A stretch of DNA of 64,000 bases, from assembly GCA_934045075.1 (NCBI GenBank), contig OW203732.1, positions 14,424,201 to 14,488,200 on the forward strand, given 5' to 3'. The first letter of the stretch is position 1, and each line of letters begins with the position of its first letter. This document shows positions 43,973 through 55,290 of this stretch, piece by piece. The position numbers and the translations under genes are program-made. Below the pieces are notes generated by a model. It was not told the DNA's origin and searched no databases. It was given only the letters and a program-made list of their open reading frames with translations. The DNA is from Yponomeuta sedellus (Eukaryota; Arthropoda; Insecta; Lepidoptera; Yponomeutidae).

Positions 43973-44603
43973 AATAGTGTTGTAGACTGTCGAAAGCAAA
44001 ATTGCACTGAAGTATATTGTTTGCAATCACAACGTAAATAGTAGCAATATTTCAATTTACTGTACCTCCTTAATAGGTTTGATGTTACCCACCCCCTATT
44101 TCATGTAAAAAAGTAACTTTGGATATTTCGGAAAGACAAAAAAAATGCCAGAACTAGCTAGTACATAGTTACCATTCTATTGATGTTGTGATTATTGGTT
44201 ACACTGACAGGGTAATTTTCATGCGTCAATTTTTGTTATTTGCTGCACGCATTATTGCCAACCTTACTTTAAACTCTTAAGCCGAGACTACATTCTATAT
44301 GTCCATTATTATCATAACTTTCATCGGACTGACAAGTTTCCATAATTCGAAAAAAACAGAATCCATATTATCACGTTGCTCGACTGAAACTTGTACAGTT
44401 TTCTTCTCAGTGCCGGAGAAGATTCTTGAGTCGTACGTTGTTTTATTCATAGGCCAGGCCGGTTTGAATAAAGATGAAAATATTAAAGCCGCCTGGGGAA
44501 AAAGCCTACTGGGGCTAATGTGGCCGTGGGGTTAACAGTCATACATATTGATGGGCGCAATAATATGCTGACCGTCCGACGTCTTGTTGTAAGCAATGTT
44601 GAC
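43973..44603. other. No gene seen
   Basis: A 78-codon frame at 44299-44535 has no recognisable features. Confidence 0.25.
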
Positions 44604-44614
44604 AAAGTTGTGGT

Positions 44615-44862
44615 GATAAAGCGCTTCCGTGCTTTGCAAGGCACGTTAAGCTGTTGGTGCTGGCTGTCATGTAATGGCAGTCCTTAAGCCATGTCAGAGG
44701 CCTCATGGGCGGCTTGATAACTTCTGACAGTAAGACCCGCCACTGTCTTACAACCCTCCACCAACCGGGACTTGGCCCCCGTGGTGGAGTATGGCCTAAC
44801 CTTCCTGCGATGCAGGAAGAGACCCGTGCCTTAACAGTGGGGACATACAAGGGTTGATATCG
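44615..44862 (+). repeat. 5S-type SINE, 5'-truncated
   Basis: Runs from AAGCGCTTCCGTGC to the tail GTGGGGACATACAAGGGTTG. Exact 11-bp repeats AAAGTTGTGGT lie at 44604-44614 and 44863-44873. Confidence 0.85.
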
Positions 44863-44888
44863 AAAGTTGTGGTTGATAACCCATGACG

Positions 44889-44943
44889 TTTTTAACAGAC
44901 GATCGAACTTGGTACGGGCCGGACAGCGGATTGGGCGTACCAT
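44889..44943. repeat. Half copy of the 45.2 kb palindrome
   Basis: TTTTTAACAGACGATCGAAC, then TTGGTACGGG and CAGCGGATTGGGCGTACCAT, matches the right arm at 45,226-45,273. Confidence 0.75.
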
Positions 44944-44974
44944 CGGACCGAGCGAACACGAAATAGTAACATTA

Positions 44975-45116
44975 CATTTTTAAAATTTACGTACATGCAC
45001 ATAAATTGCTTTTGTGCATGTACGTAAATTTATTTTTTTTGTACCCAGGCGGGGTTCGAACCCGGGACCTCTAGCATGGTAGGCAGATGCACTACCGATG
45101 CGCCACAGAGGCCGTC
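44975..45116 (-). repeat. tRNA-derived SINE, family A, with foldback tail
   Basis: Head and box B (minus strand GGTTCGAACCCCGCCTGGGT) are intact. Most of the body is replaced by an inverted copy of the tail: 19-bp perfect arms at 44983-45001 and 45013-45031. Confidence 0.75.
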
Positions 45117-45169
45117 AGTAATAACTATGTTTGGCTAACAACTTTCCAGACGAACGCATATGGTACGGA

Positions 45170-45273
45170 GCGTACCGAATCCGCTGTCCGGCCTGTACCA
45201 AGTTCGGTTGTCTATTCATACACTATTAACAGACGAAAGAACTTGGTACGGGCAGGGCAGCGGATTCGGTGCG
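45170..45273. repeat. Palindrome, 44-bp imperfect arms
   Basis: Arms 45170-45212 and 45230-45273 (CGAATCCGCTGTCCGG with its inverse AGGGCAGCGGATTCGG). Spacer of 17 nt. With the half copy nearby it looks like a small foldback family. Confidence 0.75.
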
Positions 45274-45299
45274 CTGTTTTAGCAATGGGACAGGTCGCG

Positions 45300-48293
45300 C
45301 GGTCGTGGGGGCCTGTGACACTAAAATAAACTGTTAACTATAAGGCTGTGTACATTACTCCATAATAACTTTTCAGTCTTTTTTGAATAGTCTGGATGAT
45401 TTGTATCATACAAACAAGGTTCTCAGCGAACTAATTCAATTAAATGTTCTGTCATTGCAACAAAATTATTAGTAAACACGCCTCGACGTGCACGCGTCGC
45501 GCAGAAATTTGTGCCGGCACTACAAAGAGACGCAGAGCAGGGCAGACACATGTCTACGTCGCACGTGCCTGTACCGCAGCGTACGTAGCTCAATGACGTT
45601 CTATAGCAGGTGCCCAGCCTAAAACTTGCACAGGCGAATGTTGGGGGTTGATTATATCGCGCACTGTTGGCCTGCTATATCAATCAATTCCCTTAGGAGG
45701 GATCATAGTAAATTTTTTCGTAAGCTTTTGCCTTTACAAAAGCTCTTTCTCAAAAAGACTTTTTCATGAGGTACCTTTAGTCAGTTTCTATTAAAACCTA
45801 AGAGTAAAGTGAATTTTTTACTACATAAATGTTTTGAAATTATAATGGAAGCTACTAAAAATGTGAAGACTTAAAGTGAGAGATTCTGAACAAAGTATCT
45901 ACTGTATGACAAATTTCACACACATTTCTACAGCTGTTTATGGGTCACTAAGTAAGTAACTAAACTATGAAACTTTTTTTTTAGAATCGGAAGTAGGTAC
46001 ATACTTATTATTATTATTATTACCACGCCAAAATGTAATAAAACTAAATATTAATACTGTGCCCAGATCGACGCTGCTTGCTGGAATCATCCCCAGTACG
46101 TTACCTCGATGGATGGCTAGAATTATCCTCTGCCCGAGATAAATGAAATCCCTGCCCGGTTAGTACGAGGACGCTTGTCGTGCGTTTAAAATGTCAAAAG
46201 TCGCGACTTTCCAATACAAGCCGACTATTTCCATGCGCCTAGCAACATAATTAACTTTTCAAAGAGCCTATTAATTGTATACGGCAATACTTAGTTATGT
46301 ACACCTTTTTATGTATTTCGTTTTCTGGTGTGTACCTACTATAAAGAGTTCTAATCGAATCTAATCTATCATGCTAAATAATCTATACTTCTCTAATTTG
46401 CGAGCAAGTCAGCCCAATTTAACTAGTCAACTGCTTTCTTTACCTATTATCTGTTGCCTATTTTACCGAAACAACTAAAAATAATATTTGCTGCCTAAAG
46501 CCAACCTTTAAATTGTCAAATTCTGACATTTGAGCGCCACAAAACGTGTGCCTTGAGCCATCGTACTGTCGACTAGCGTACGACGTACTGGTCATGCTGA
46601 TGAGAGTCGACAATAGTTATTTTAAGAACAGTCGAGCCTCCTGCTTCCATCGGTTCAAATGTCTCTGTGCTAGAGTCTCGTACTTTTGCCCCGCACAGTG
46701 TGGGATAGACCCTTAAAAAGTCAAATGTCTTTTTTAATTGCAGATAGCAAGAGTCCTTAAGATCTGTTTTATCTTAGTGACATTCTTATCTTTTTACGCC
46801 ACGTAGTTTTTATAGATATGGTCTGAATTGTTCCATTTTTCTTAATCCTCTGATAGGAAAAAGATTTAAATAAAAATTAATTTAAATATTTTGGATATTG
46901 TAAAGATACGTAGACAACTCGAGAGGAAATGAATTGAAGTAGAAACAAAGCTTCTAGGATCAGTATTTTCCAAAATATATACTCCGATTTTTGGTCTTAA
47001 TTTATTTTCTCAAGATATCCACCGAAGTAACACCCAATTTTATTATAATTGGAAAAAATGGGAATGTTTTTTATGTTTCCAGAGTTCTTAAGCCCAAAAG
47101 TTGATGGTTAGTTAATTTAAAATTGTGGTTTAAGTGACATTATAGCTGCATGACATCTTTAAAAACCTATACTTTAAAAATCTACCAACCGCAAGTATCT
47201 ATCTTTACATAATGTAAATAAAACTCAAGGTAGACCCTTTCAAAGACCCTGTACTCCTCCATCTACACCTTATTAGATTCCACGCAGCCCTTTCGCACGC
47301 ACTTCCAATGCTGGGTACACACGAACCGAATATTTGAGAACGAAGACGTTTGCCTATCGGCACTGCATATCGCCGATGCTTTGTATCTTTATATGTTTTA
47401 TATCACGGTGTACAATGAAGAATATTTTTATCTCGAGATTTTCTTCAAGAAACATTAATAGATCTAATTACAATGGAATGATTTGGTGCATGTTTAGCGC
47501 TGAAAACGAGTCAATAAATGTATGTTTTGCATGAATGCTATATGATTCAAAATAAAAGAATGAAAATCCTCGTAATATTACGATTTTAATGAACTAAACA
47601 TATAAGCACAGAAGGTAACTACTTGACAACCAAAATATTTCAAACACAAAAACCATCTGACGTAGAAAAAAATACTATGTTTTTAAGGACATAAAAAACT
47701 GAATAAACAGCGAAGAGTTCACCACAAACGCAACATAGACAAGTGTCGGTCGCAACTTTCGCTAGACTGACAGAAAATCTTTTTGTGCCACGTTCAATTA
47801 ATGCAAATCTATCGATTAAGGACTAGTTGGCTAGTTTACTTAATTCCCATTCTGGGACAACTGCGTTCGTTCGGATTCGTTCATTCGGTGTATACCCGAC
47901 ATTAGAAACGGGTAGCCCGAAAAGAAGTAGGAAACAAAAGTGGCTGACACACCCCGCCTACTTATGCCTCTCATCTCGTTTGATAAATGAGTGTTGCCGG
48001 AGTTTCTGAGGCGCCGCCTGCGCCACACGACTGTTACACTTACGTGCGATACAAACAAGGCCTTATTCTCTCACTGGCGTCAGGTAGAAACTGAAAGCGA
48101 GTTAGCATGTATATCTTACCAATTTTTATGTATGGTTGGATTTTTTTCACGCAATCCCGCTTTTAGAGGTTAATGGATTTGGATGAATACTTGTCAATCA
48201 GCCCCTATTCGTCTACTGTCAGACGTAGCTCTGCCCAAGCACGTCACATCTTTCTGTCCTTGACCATCCTCATTAAGCTGGTCGTTCGGTCCA
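45300..48293. other. No gene recognised in about 3 kb
   Basis: The largest quiet stretch. A GC-rich patch at 45,480-45,640 contains CGACGTGCACGCGTCGCGC. Weak inverted similarity exists between 47,306-47,332 and 47,880-47,907 (CTGGGTACACACGAA versus the inverse of GTGTATACCCGAC). Short open frames (60-72 codons) show no domains. Confidence 0.3.
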
Positions 48294-48304
48294 ATTTGGG
48301 ATAT

Positions 48305-48551
48305 CGATATCAAACCTTGTATGTCCCCACTGTTGGGGCACGGGTCTCTACCTGCATGGCAGGAGGGTTAGACCATACTCCACCACGGGGGCCAAGTTCG
48401 AGTTGGTGGAGGGTTGTAAGACAGTGGCGGGTCTTACTGTCACAAGTTATCAAGCCGCCCATGAGGCCTCTGACATGGTTTAACAACTGCCATTACATGA
48501 CAGCCGGCACCAACGGCTTAACGTGCCTTGCGAAGCACGGAAGCGCGTAAG
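48305..48551 (-). repeat. 5S-type SINE, 5'-truncated
   Basis: Full tail and body; the 5S-like head is missing. Exact 11-bp repeats ATTTGGGATAT lie at 48294-48304 and 48552-48562. Confidence 0.85.
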
Positions 48552-48562
48552 ATTTGGGATAT

Positions 48563-49489
48563 ATCACGTGTTAATTTACTGTTGTTGAGAGTTTTTCTAG
48601 AATTGTGATGCCTACCCCGCCGACATACGACATGAGCTTATACATGTCTAAATGTGTGTTAATTCACTGACACCATTACCAACACGTAGAGAATACATGG
48701 TTTCTCTGCGTCATTAATACATGGTTTTAATGAAAATATTCCCGGGAAAGAAATAAAGCTACCAGTACATTAACCTTTACTCTACTTGGCTACGTTACGG
48801 GTACCTTTGCGCCTGAAATGTAAAAGCTGACTGCTGTTTAACATAGCTCGAACAAAGATTCAAAATGCCACAATAAAAATAGTCAGCCACCCTATCACTT
48901 TGTTTTGTCTGATGTTTTCTCGTTCTTTCTGAAAAAACACTACTGAAATTGTATTTACGCGTACCTGCGGGGCAAATAAAAGTATACCTTCTGAACACTA
49001 AAGTCGACAGCAATCAATATTGAAATTTTCCCTGTGGGAGGGATATGCCCAGCAATGGACTAATATAGCCTGAGTAAGAAGAACCAGTGCTTGACTAAGT
49101 CTGTATAGAGTATAGATGCCGATTTGATGTCAACTGCAGACAGTTGGTGTTCATTAAATCAACGATAAAAATAAAAGAGGGCGCTATTCAGCAAATTAGT
49201 GCAGCTTGCAGGGAAAAACTCAGGAGGACTCATTGAAAAGTAGAAAATCGAAAAGTTACAGAATAGGATTCCAGAATATGAAAAAAAAAGCAAGCCCGTC
49301 TGTCGCTTGTTACTAAATAATGTTCCGGAAGTTGTTAAAAAGTTGTAAGTGCCTGCAAGTGTTCGGCGAATGTCGTATAAACACCTGCCGCTTGATGGCA
49401 AATGTCGTGCCGTTTGGGACGAAATGGCTCGTTTTCACAAAGAGGCAAAGAAAATAATGTCTTGAGAAAACCCGAATTTTTGAGATGAC
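48563..49489. other. No gene; short RTE tail
   Basis: 49,035-49,085 (plus) is an RTE end: GGGAGGGATATGCCCAGCAA, then TGGACTAATATAGCCTGA. The rest is not recognised. Confidence 0.35.
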
Positions 49490-49600
49490 TTTATTTATTA
49501 AATCAAATCAAGCCAAATCAATTTATCTCAACGTAAAGAATTAACATTCTGTTTGCTGAATTTCAATGTACAATGTAAAATGTAAGCCCCTGCCTTCGGG
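49490..49600 (-). repeat. LINE 3' end, 'caacgtaaagaat' type
   Basis: TCAACGTAAAGAATTAACAT, then TCTGTTTGCTGAATTTCAAT and GTACAATGTAAAATGTAAG. The same unit is inserted at 53,941-54,038. Confidence 0.6.
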
Positions 49601-49741
49601 CCGTATTGTAGTGGAGAAAAACCCGCGGCGGAATCAAAACTACCATTACTAACTTAATCATAAGTCACCATTGCTTTTAGCACTACGTATATAATACAGT
49701 ATAATTAATAATAATTGTGCAGTACCTGGAACAATTACATA

Positions 49742-49895
49742 CGTACATTCTGCCTCGTTGGTTGAAGCGGTTAACACGCTTGACTGCCGAAACAGAGGTC
49801 GTGGGGATTACTTGACTTGTATATGGCCGTATCCTGGGTGTATTACCATGTTTGTAATGTCCTTGCCTGATTACCATGGCACAGGAAATAAATGT
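49742..49895 (+). repeat. tRNA-derived SINE, family D
   Basis: Head GCCTCGTTGGTTGAAGCGGT, then CAGAGGTCGTGGG with the box B decayed; body CCATGTTTGTAATGTCC and CCATGGCACAGGAAATAA. Confidence 0.65.
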
Positions 49896-50328
49896 GTTGT
49901 ACGAAAGGTATTTTTTAAATACAACGTATGTATACTTTCTTTGACACTTTCTGAAATTCTTATGTTGTAAGTGGTTTTAAAAAGAGTTTTTGAAAGAGAG
50001 ATTTCACGTGAAATCTGAAAATAAGTTTGTTAAAACAAAAGTAGGTCCAATTTACAGACACACATATGAAAAGCAGATTATTCAAAGACACATTTTTTGT
50101 ATGCAAGAAGCAAGGTTTCACTGTGATAATAAATTGCTCAAATACAACGACACAATCAGATTACAATATTAACAAATATGTAGGTACACCAGACACGTTT
50201 GCGTAGAGCTACCTGTTTCTCAATTGTTGACTTGATTATGGAAACAAAAAGAAGTACGATAGTGAATAAATTCCACGTAACGCAATCACTTACAATTATC
50301 TGAATTTATAATCACTTATGAATAATTT
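49896..50328. other. No gene seen
   Basis: A 60-codon basic open frame at 49990-50172 lies upstream of the transposase-like end below and could belong to it; no motif supports that. Confidence 0.25.
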
Positions 50329-50331
50329 TAG

Positions 50332-50541
50332 TTAGAATTAGGATTCTATAATGTTTATGGCCAACACTGGCCTAGATCGCCGGCAATAAATCCTAATTGC
50401 TCGAATTTATTTAGACGTGTGTGGTCTTCGTTTATTCTTTCAAGAAGAGAAAACAGAACTGACAAACATTATAAGATAAAAAATATTATAGACGCTGCAG
50501 TACATTTTGCCAATTCCTCAGCATTTCCCATAGACAAGTAG
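50332..50541 (+). pseudogene. Possible Tc1/mariner-type transposase C-terminal remnant
   Basis: The frame to the TAG at 50541 reads GFYNVYGQHWPRSPAINPN, then NRTDKHYKIKNIIDAAVHFA. WPxRSPxxNP is the usual block around the third catalytic acidic residue of mariner-like transposases (WPARSPDLNP), and a K/R-rich helix follows as in that family. Here the Asp of SPD is replaced by Ala. No N-terminal part or inverted ends were found. Moderately uncertain. Confidence 0.4.
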
Positions 50542-51289
50542 TTCTAATATTGTAAATAAAAGGCGATGACTTTAATTAAACTTATTTTAAGGAACCTTAC
50601 AGAAATCGTGTTTTTGTAAATCTACTGATCTGTAGGACTAGATTACAAGTCAAATTGTAATTAAATTATTGTTCTGTATATTATTTAACATAAGTTATAC
50701 AGAAGTAATTTATTTAAAAACATATTTTAGAATTCAAAGTTTCATGACATATCTACATTAATTTAGTTAAGATTAATTATTAAAGAGTGATTTTATAATA
50801 AGTTCCGTGACTCAAAAAAGTTTACAAAAAAGTTTTGTTTTTATGTGGTTTTAACCGCCCCGAGCCTAGAAATAACACCTAAAGTCTGTACTAAGCCTTA
50901 CAGATAATAGAATTACCCCGACTACTATATTGGTTTATTGAATTTCACTGTGTAACGAAGGATTTCACCAGAACATCTCGTGTTGCCTCACAACTCTTGT
51001 ACTCGTGTGGTAACGCTTACCACATAATAACAAGTGCTCAGGTATTCCTTTGGAGAAGCCACATAATTTAATCTGTTATTAAGTTAGTCGTGCCTGCCTA
51101 TTCCGTAAAGTGGGACGAGTCGATACTTTGACGCGGCTCACTATTATACTTGAGCTTAACAATCGATGACACAACTTAAGGCGCTTCGTGATGCTAACTA
51201 ACCATTGGAAAAAAATAATTTTCATTTCTAACGCGCTTCAAAAAAAGTGAACATAACAAATATTAATAAATATCATGCAACGACTTATG
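50542..51289. other. No gene seen
   Basis: AT-rich unrecognised sequence. Confidence 0.3.
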
Positions 51290-51405
51290 ACTTACGTTGA
51301 TGAAGCGAAGGTGATCTATCAGGATCGTGGCAAGTGGCAGTCCCTGGTCTCTGCCTACCACTCTGGGATACAGGCGTGAGGGTATGTATGTATGTATGTA
51401 ATAAA
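51290..51405 (+). pseudogene. LINE ORF end with (GTAT)n tail
   Basis: The frame EAKVIYQDRGKWQSLVSAYH then SGIQA and a stop at 51,379, followed by GGTATGTATGTATGTATGTA. It resembles the end of lepidopteran LINE ORF2 that terminates in DRSKWKSLVSAY-like sequence. 5'-truncated. Confidence 0.6.
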
Positions 51406-51414
51406 TATCGTAGC

Positions 51415-51553
51415 TGTTTTTAGAACTTACTGACAAGAACCTAGGTCGAGAAACTAGGACTTTAAAGCAGTTATTCTAAAAACGGCCGTTTTTAGAAAAT
51501 AGATTTACGTCCTAGGTTGTTGATCCTAGTTTCTAGACTGTAGGTTCTAAAAA
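51415..51553. repeat. Palindromic element with perfect 24-bp centre
   Basis: Outer ends TTTTTAGAACTTAC and GTAGGTTCTAAAAA, inner imperfect arms with CCTAGGT..AAACTAGGA. 51474-51497 is its own reverse complement with no spacer. Confidence 0.75.
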
Positions 51554-52374
51554 TGTTTGTCACAGTTGCTAAGCGTTGTGATGTTCACTTTTTGAAAAAA
51601 AAAAAACGTTTTATAAAGCAAGTTACGGTAGGCACTGATTAGCTATAAAACAAGTTATGCGATTATTGATGGTTAAGAAAAGTCGTAGGTATCTTTGAGT
51701 CTATTTTCGATGTTTTTGAGTACGTAATCCTCTGGGCATTATGTTTCGCAGAAATCTATGCGTGTCGACGGAAGCCCCAATTCAAGCTGCGTGTTATACG
51801 CTACCACTGGGACCACCCCCTAGTGAGCTGTGTTTACACCCCTTGTGTTATTCATGAGTCGGTTGCGTTTGAATAAAGATGAGCGATCTTTACACGGACT
51901 TCTTTTAAAGCTATTATTTGGGATGCAAGAGCTTCCGAATTAAGTTACTAGGCCGAATTGAAAAGGTAAATTTCGCAAAAAGGATTCAGTTGGAGTGAGG
52001 ACTTCGGAATACTATGTGTAAGTTTATTTAACTACACAATTTTACTATATTGTTTTTCTTTTTCCTTTTTTATTGCACGCCTGCCAACTTTTTCCTTATC
52101 TCCTGCGGTTGACTGGTAGAAAATGCTTATGGCATTAACTTCGCCGCATTTTACGATTTTATGGTGCAATAAAGTATTAATAAATTAATAAACTAGATTC
52201 TGCCCGGAAATTTCACCAAACCTAAAGACTAAGGCTTTCAAACAGTGCATACTGCCCAATCTCACATATTATGGTACCAAATCAATAAGATCCAGGTTAG
52301 GTAGAGAGCCATGGAGAAATAGCCATACTAGGTTAGCATCGATCGTGTGCGTGACGTTTTAATTTGGAAAAACC
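51554..52374. other. No gene seen
   Basis: Nothing placed. Confidence 0.3.
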
Positions 52375-52620
52375 AAATTTGACCAAAGTCAAAGATCTTG
52401 CCACGCGAAGTTAAACTGGAGGTGGCGAATGGTCAAAGGACTAAGGCGGTCAGAAAGTTGTGGCCAAGGTTGGATAAGTATATTCGTAGGCAGACCAGCG
52501 ACTGATGGGACGTAGAAATTACTTATGAACGAGATTGGCAGAGGACTGAGGTTTGAGGCTGACAGGGGAAAAGTCTATGTCCAGCAGTGGGCTTTAGTCA
52601 TGGGCTGGATAGAGAGACAA
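52375..52620 (+). pseudogene. Worn RTE-type LINE end
   Basis: DNA reads AAACTGGAGGTGGCGAATGG (the KWxWxGH region), AGACCAGCGACTGATGGGAC, and ends AAAAGTCTATGTCCAGCAGT. Frameshifts throughout. Confidence 0.5.
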
Positions 52621-53504
52621 TCTTTGTTGAGATATAAGATAAAAAATATATCTAGGATCTGCGAATAATTAGCAGCTTTCCATCAAAAAACTATCCGAGC
52701 ATCTTTGAAGAAACATTTCGTGAAATATACATAAGTTGCTAAAGAATTGGTCCGCTTCTTTATATAAATTTTATATAAAGTTTCCTTATGATAATAAAAT
52801 TACAACACGGGCGGCATTAAAATGTATGGACCCGTTGATTTTTTTGAATTTTACTGGTAAACAGCAAAAAATCTTGTTTGAAAGTATAGGAAATTCAGGT
52901 TAGGAGCTGAATAGAAACCATTAAGATAGTTTATACGAAACAAATAATTATTTATTCTTTACGACACTGGGAAACAAGACTAAACGAAACAAGATGGCGT
53001 TAAAATCACGTTGTTAAACTCGATTATTTAGTAGTCGATTTAAGATTAATTTTTGTAAATAAAATTACATAAAATCAACAGAAAGTGTTGGAATCAATAA
53101 GAAACTACTGACATAGCTAGTAGGTATATAATATTCAGCTGCGACTATCTAGTTCGTAAGGTATTTTATTTCCACAATTCCAAAGGCAAAATTGCAGTTG
53201 TTTTGATCCCATCCCGGTAAAGTTTCTCATGTTTTATCCCGAGTATCTGCGGAATTGAATTGAGATATTCACATGGTAGACATTTGAAATGACAGTTCGG
53301 GGTCTGCTTGGGAAACGGAGCTTTTCTTCTAGCGTTGAAGGAACATTATCTGAAAATTGAAATTCAAATTTCATCTGTTGCTTAATTCTACCTTACCAAT
53401 GTAATTAATTCCCAATTCTGTATTCCAAAATTGTATTGTATTTTGATAAAATTTTATTTCGACATTCAGTTTACTTGAGTTTTGCTTGTTTTATGTTTTA
53501 CAAT
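52621..53504. other. No gene seen
   Basis: AT-rich; nothing placed. Confidence 0.3.
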
Positions 53505-53720
53505 TATTCATTTACTAGCCTTAACCCGCGGCTAGCGGGTCCGCGTTAGAAATTATCCCAGGCGACCGCATTACAAGGATGTCAGTATCCTTTGTCTGAA
53601 AGCAGATTTTTGTCTATTTGTAAGCCACTTTTCATGCAAATCCGTTCAGCCGTTATTGCGTGATAGAGTAACAAACAACCTAACATTTTCACAAACTTTC
53701 ACATTTAAAATATTAGTAAG
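53505..53720 (+). repeat. LINE 3' end, 'catgcaaatccgttcagccg' type
   Basis: TAACCCGCGGCTAGCGGG, then CATGCAAATCCGTTCAGCCG and ATATTAGTAAGATTTTAATT. A second partial copy follows at 53,820-53,930. Confidence 0.6.
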
Positions 53721-54120
53721 ATTTTAATTTGTAATAAATACGACACAAATAATGTTCATTTCTCCATCTAGAAATTAAGTACATCGGCAGTAGTACAATA
53801 TGGAACAAAAAAATATTTTCATGCAAATCCGTTCAGCCGTTATTGAGTGATAGATTAACAAACAACCAAACAACCAAACAACCTCACATTTTCACAAACT
53901 TTCACTTTCACAATATTAGTAAGATTTTAATTTGTAATAAATACAATAAATTCAAAATTCAAATTCAAATAATTTTATTTCAACGTAAAGAATTTACATT
54001 CTGTTTGCTGAATGTCAATGTACAATGTAAAATGTAAGTAAATACAAATAATGTTCATTTCGCCATCCAGAAATTAAGTACATCAGCAGTAGTACAATAT
54101 GGAACAAATAAAATATTTTG
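53711..54120 (+). repeat. Local tandem duplication of the LINE end and flank
   Basis: ATTAGTAAGATTTTAATTTG through CAGTAGTACAATATGGAACA occurs at about 53,711-53,805 and again at 53,916-54,107. The second copy is expanded by an insert (53,941-54,038) equal to the LINE 3' end at 49.5 kb. Confidence 0.75.
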
Positions 54121-54696
54121 CGGAAAGCCAGTGTTCTAAGCCACATGAGAGATCTAGTAAAATCGGGTAACAATGTCCCAAATAATACTATAATATTGAA
54201 TCGAGCTTATAATTGGTGAAATATGCGATGGAATTGTAATAAAACGCTTTAGTTTCATACTCGGATAGTTAAACTTTATTTTTAAACACATTTTAGAGAC
54301 ATAACATGTTACATAAATACTTATTTTTATATTCCAAAATGGGCCAAAGTTACATTAAAGGATTGAATACTTTAACCCTACAGTAAATTTCTGACTAAAA
54401 AGTTGATTAAAGTCGGCATGGCCATAGAATACTTACGTTTAACAGTAAACAATTATAATCAACTTTGCTATGTTCAACAAACACTTACGAAATTGGATCC
54501 GTAAGCGTAAAATTACATTTAAAAATTACTTTATATTTTCAGTCTTCCAACTTTGATTGAGATTAGCTTAAAATAATCAACTATAAATATATATTACTAC
54601 TGTACATTTTTAAAAAATACTTGTCGTACGAATTAAAGAGAAGGTAAACTTTATCCTGTCTCTCTTTGTTTCACAACTTGCTTTGAAATGCGTTCA
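54121..54696. other. No gene seen
   Basis: AT-rich; nothing placed. Confidence 0.3.
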
Positions 54697-55290
54697 AGTT
54701 TATTTTTTGCGGATTTCACAAATCTCAACCCCTTTTTCGACTGTAGTAATTTGGAGGCATAAAACATCGTAGTGACTGTCGTACATATTTATGATTTGGC
54801 CTATAAAATACAGTGTTGACTGGTATTCAGGTCTTTTTATTAGGACGTGGTCACCAATATTGAATCCATCTGGCTCTAGAGACGTGATCAAGTCAACGTC
54901 AGACTCTGAATCGAGAATCATTTCCACGCTGCTCTTAGCTGCTCTAAACTTTAGCTTTTGCGGGTTACTGCTCATCTGCTGCCGGATGGTAATGGTTCTG
55001 ATAGTTGTGTGTTGACATTTACGCTGCTTTCAGAGCTTAAGCTCAAGCTTCTTGCTGTGGGTTTTATGCCATATAATTTTATTTCTCAGATATTTGCCGC
55101 TTTAATTCTGTTATCTTTGTTTGGTTGCCTTTGCAGCAATGTCTCAACGCAAAGCAGCAATAATTTTGCAGGTTTGCTTTGAGACATTGCTTTGTTTCAA
55201 ACAGCTGCTAGGCATTCTAGCAATCGTGATTCTGGGTTGTCTATATACTTGCGACTGCCCGGCTTCCTGTTACATATCGTAGGCATGTTG
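54697..55290 (-). pseudogene. Internally deleted pogo/Tigger-like transposase remnant
   Basis: At 55,286 the minus strand starts MPTICNRKPGSRKYIDN, then RLLECLAAV, the usual opening of the HTH-psq DNA-binding domain of pogo-like transposases (M P x x Y x RKPGSRxY). After one stop the same frame gives KAMSQSKPAK, the next psq helix. It then passes without any DDE catalytic domain to SLSLSSESSVNV, and after a frameshift to a 91-codon C-terminal piece with FNIGDHVLIKRPEYQS and YFIGQIINMYDS, a GDxVLVxF-type tail. About 600 bp remain of an element that usually encodes 350-500 residues. Three stops and a frameshift. Family assignment is from memory of motifs. Confidence 0.6.

Noticed and set aside
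45480..45640. CpG-rich patch as a gene promoter
   Set aside because: No open frame, splice pattern or core promoter element could be tied to it.
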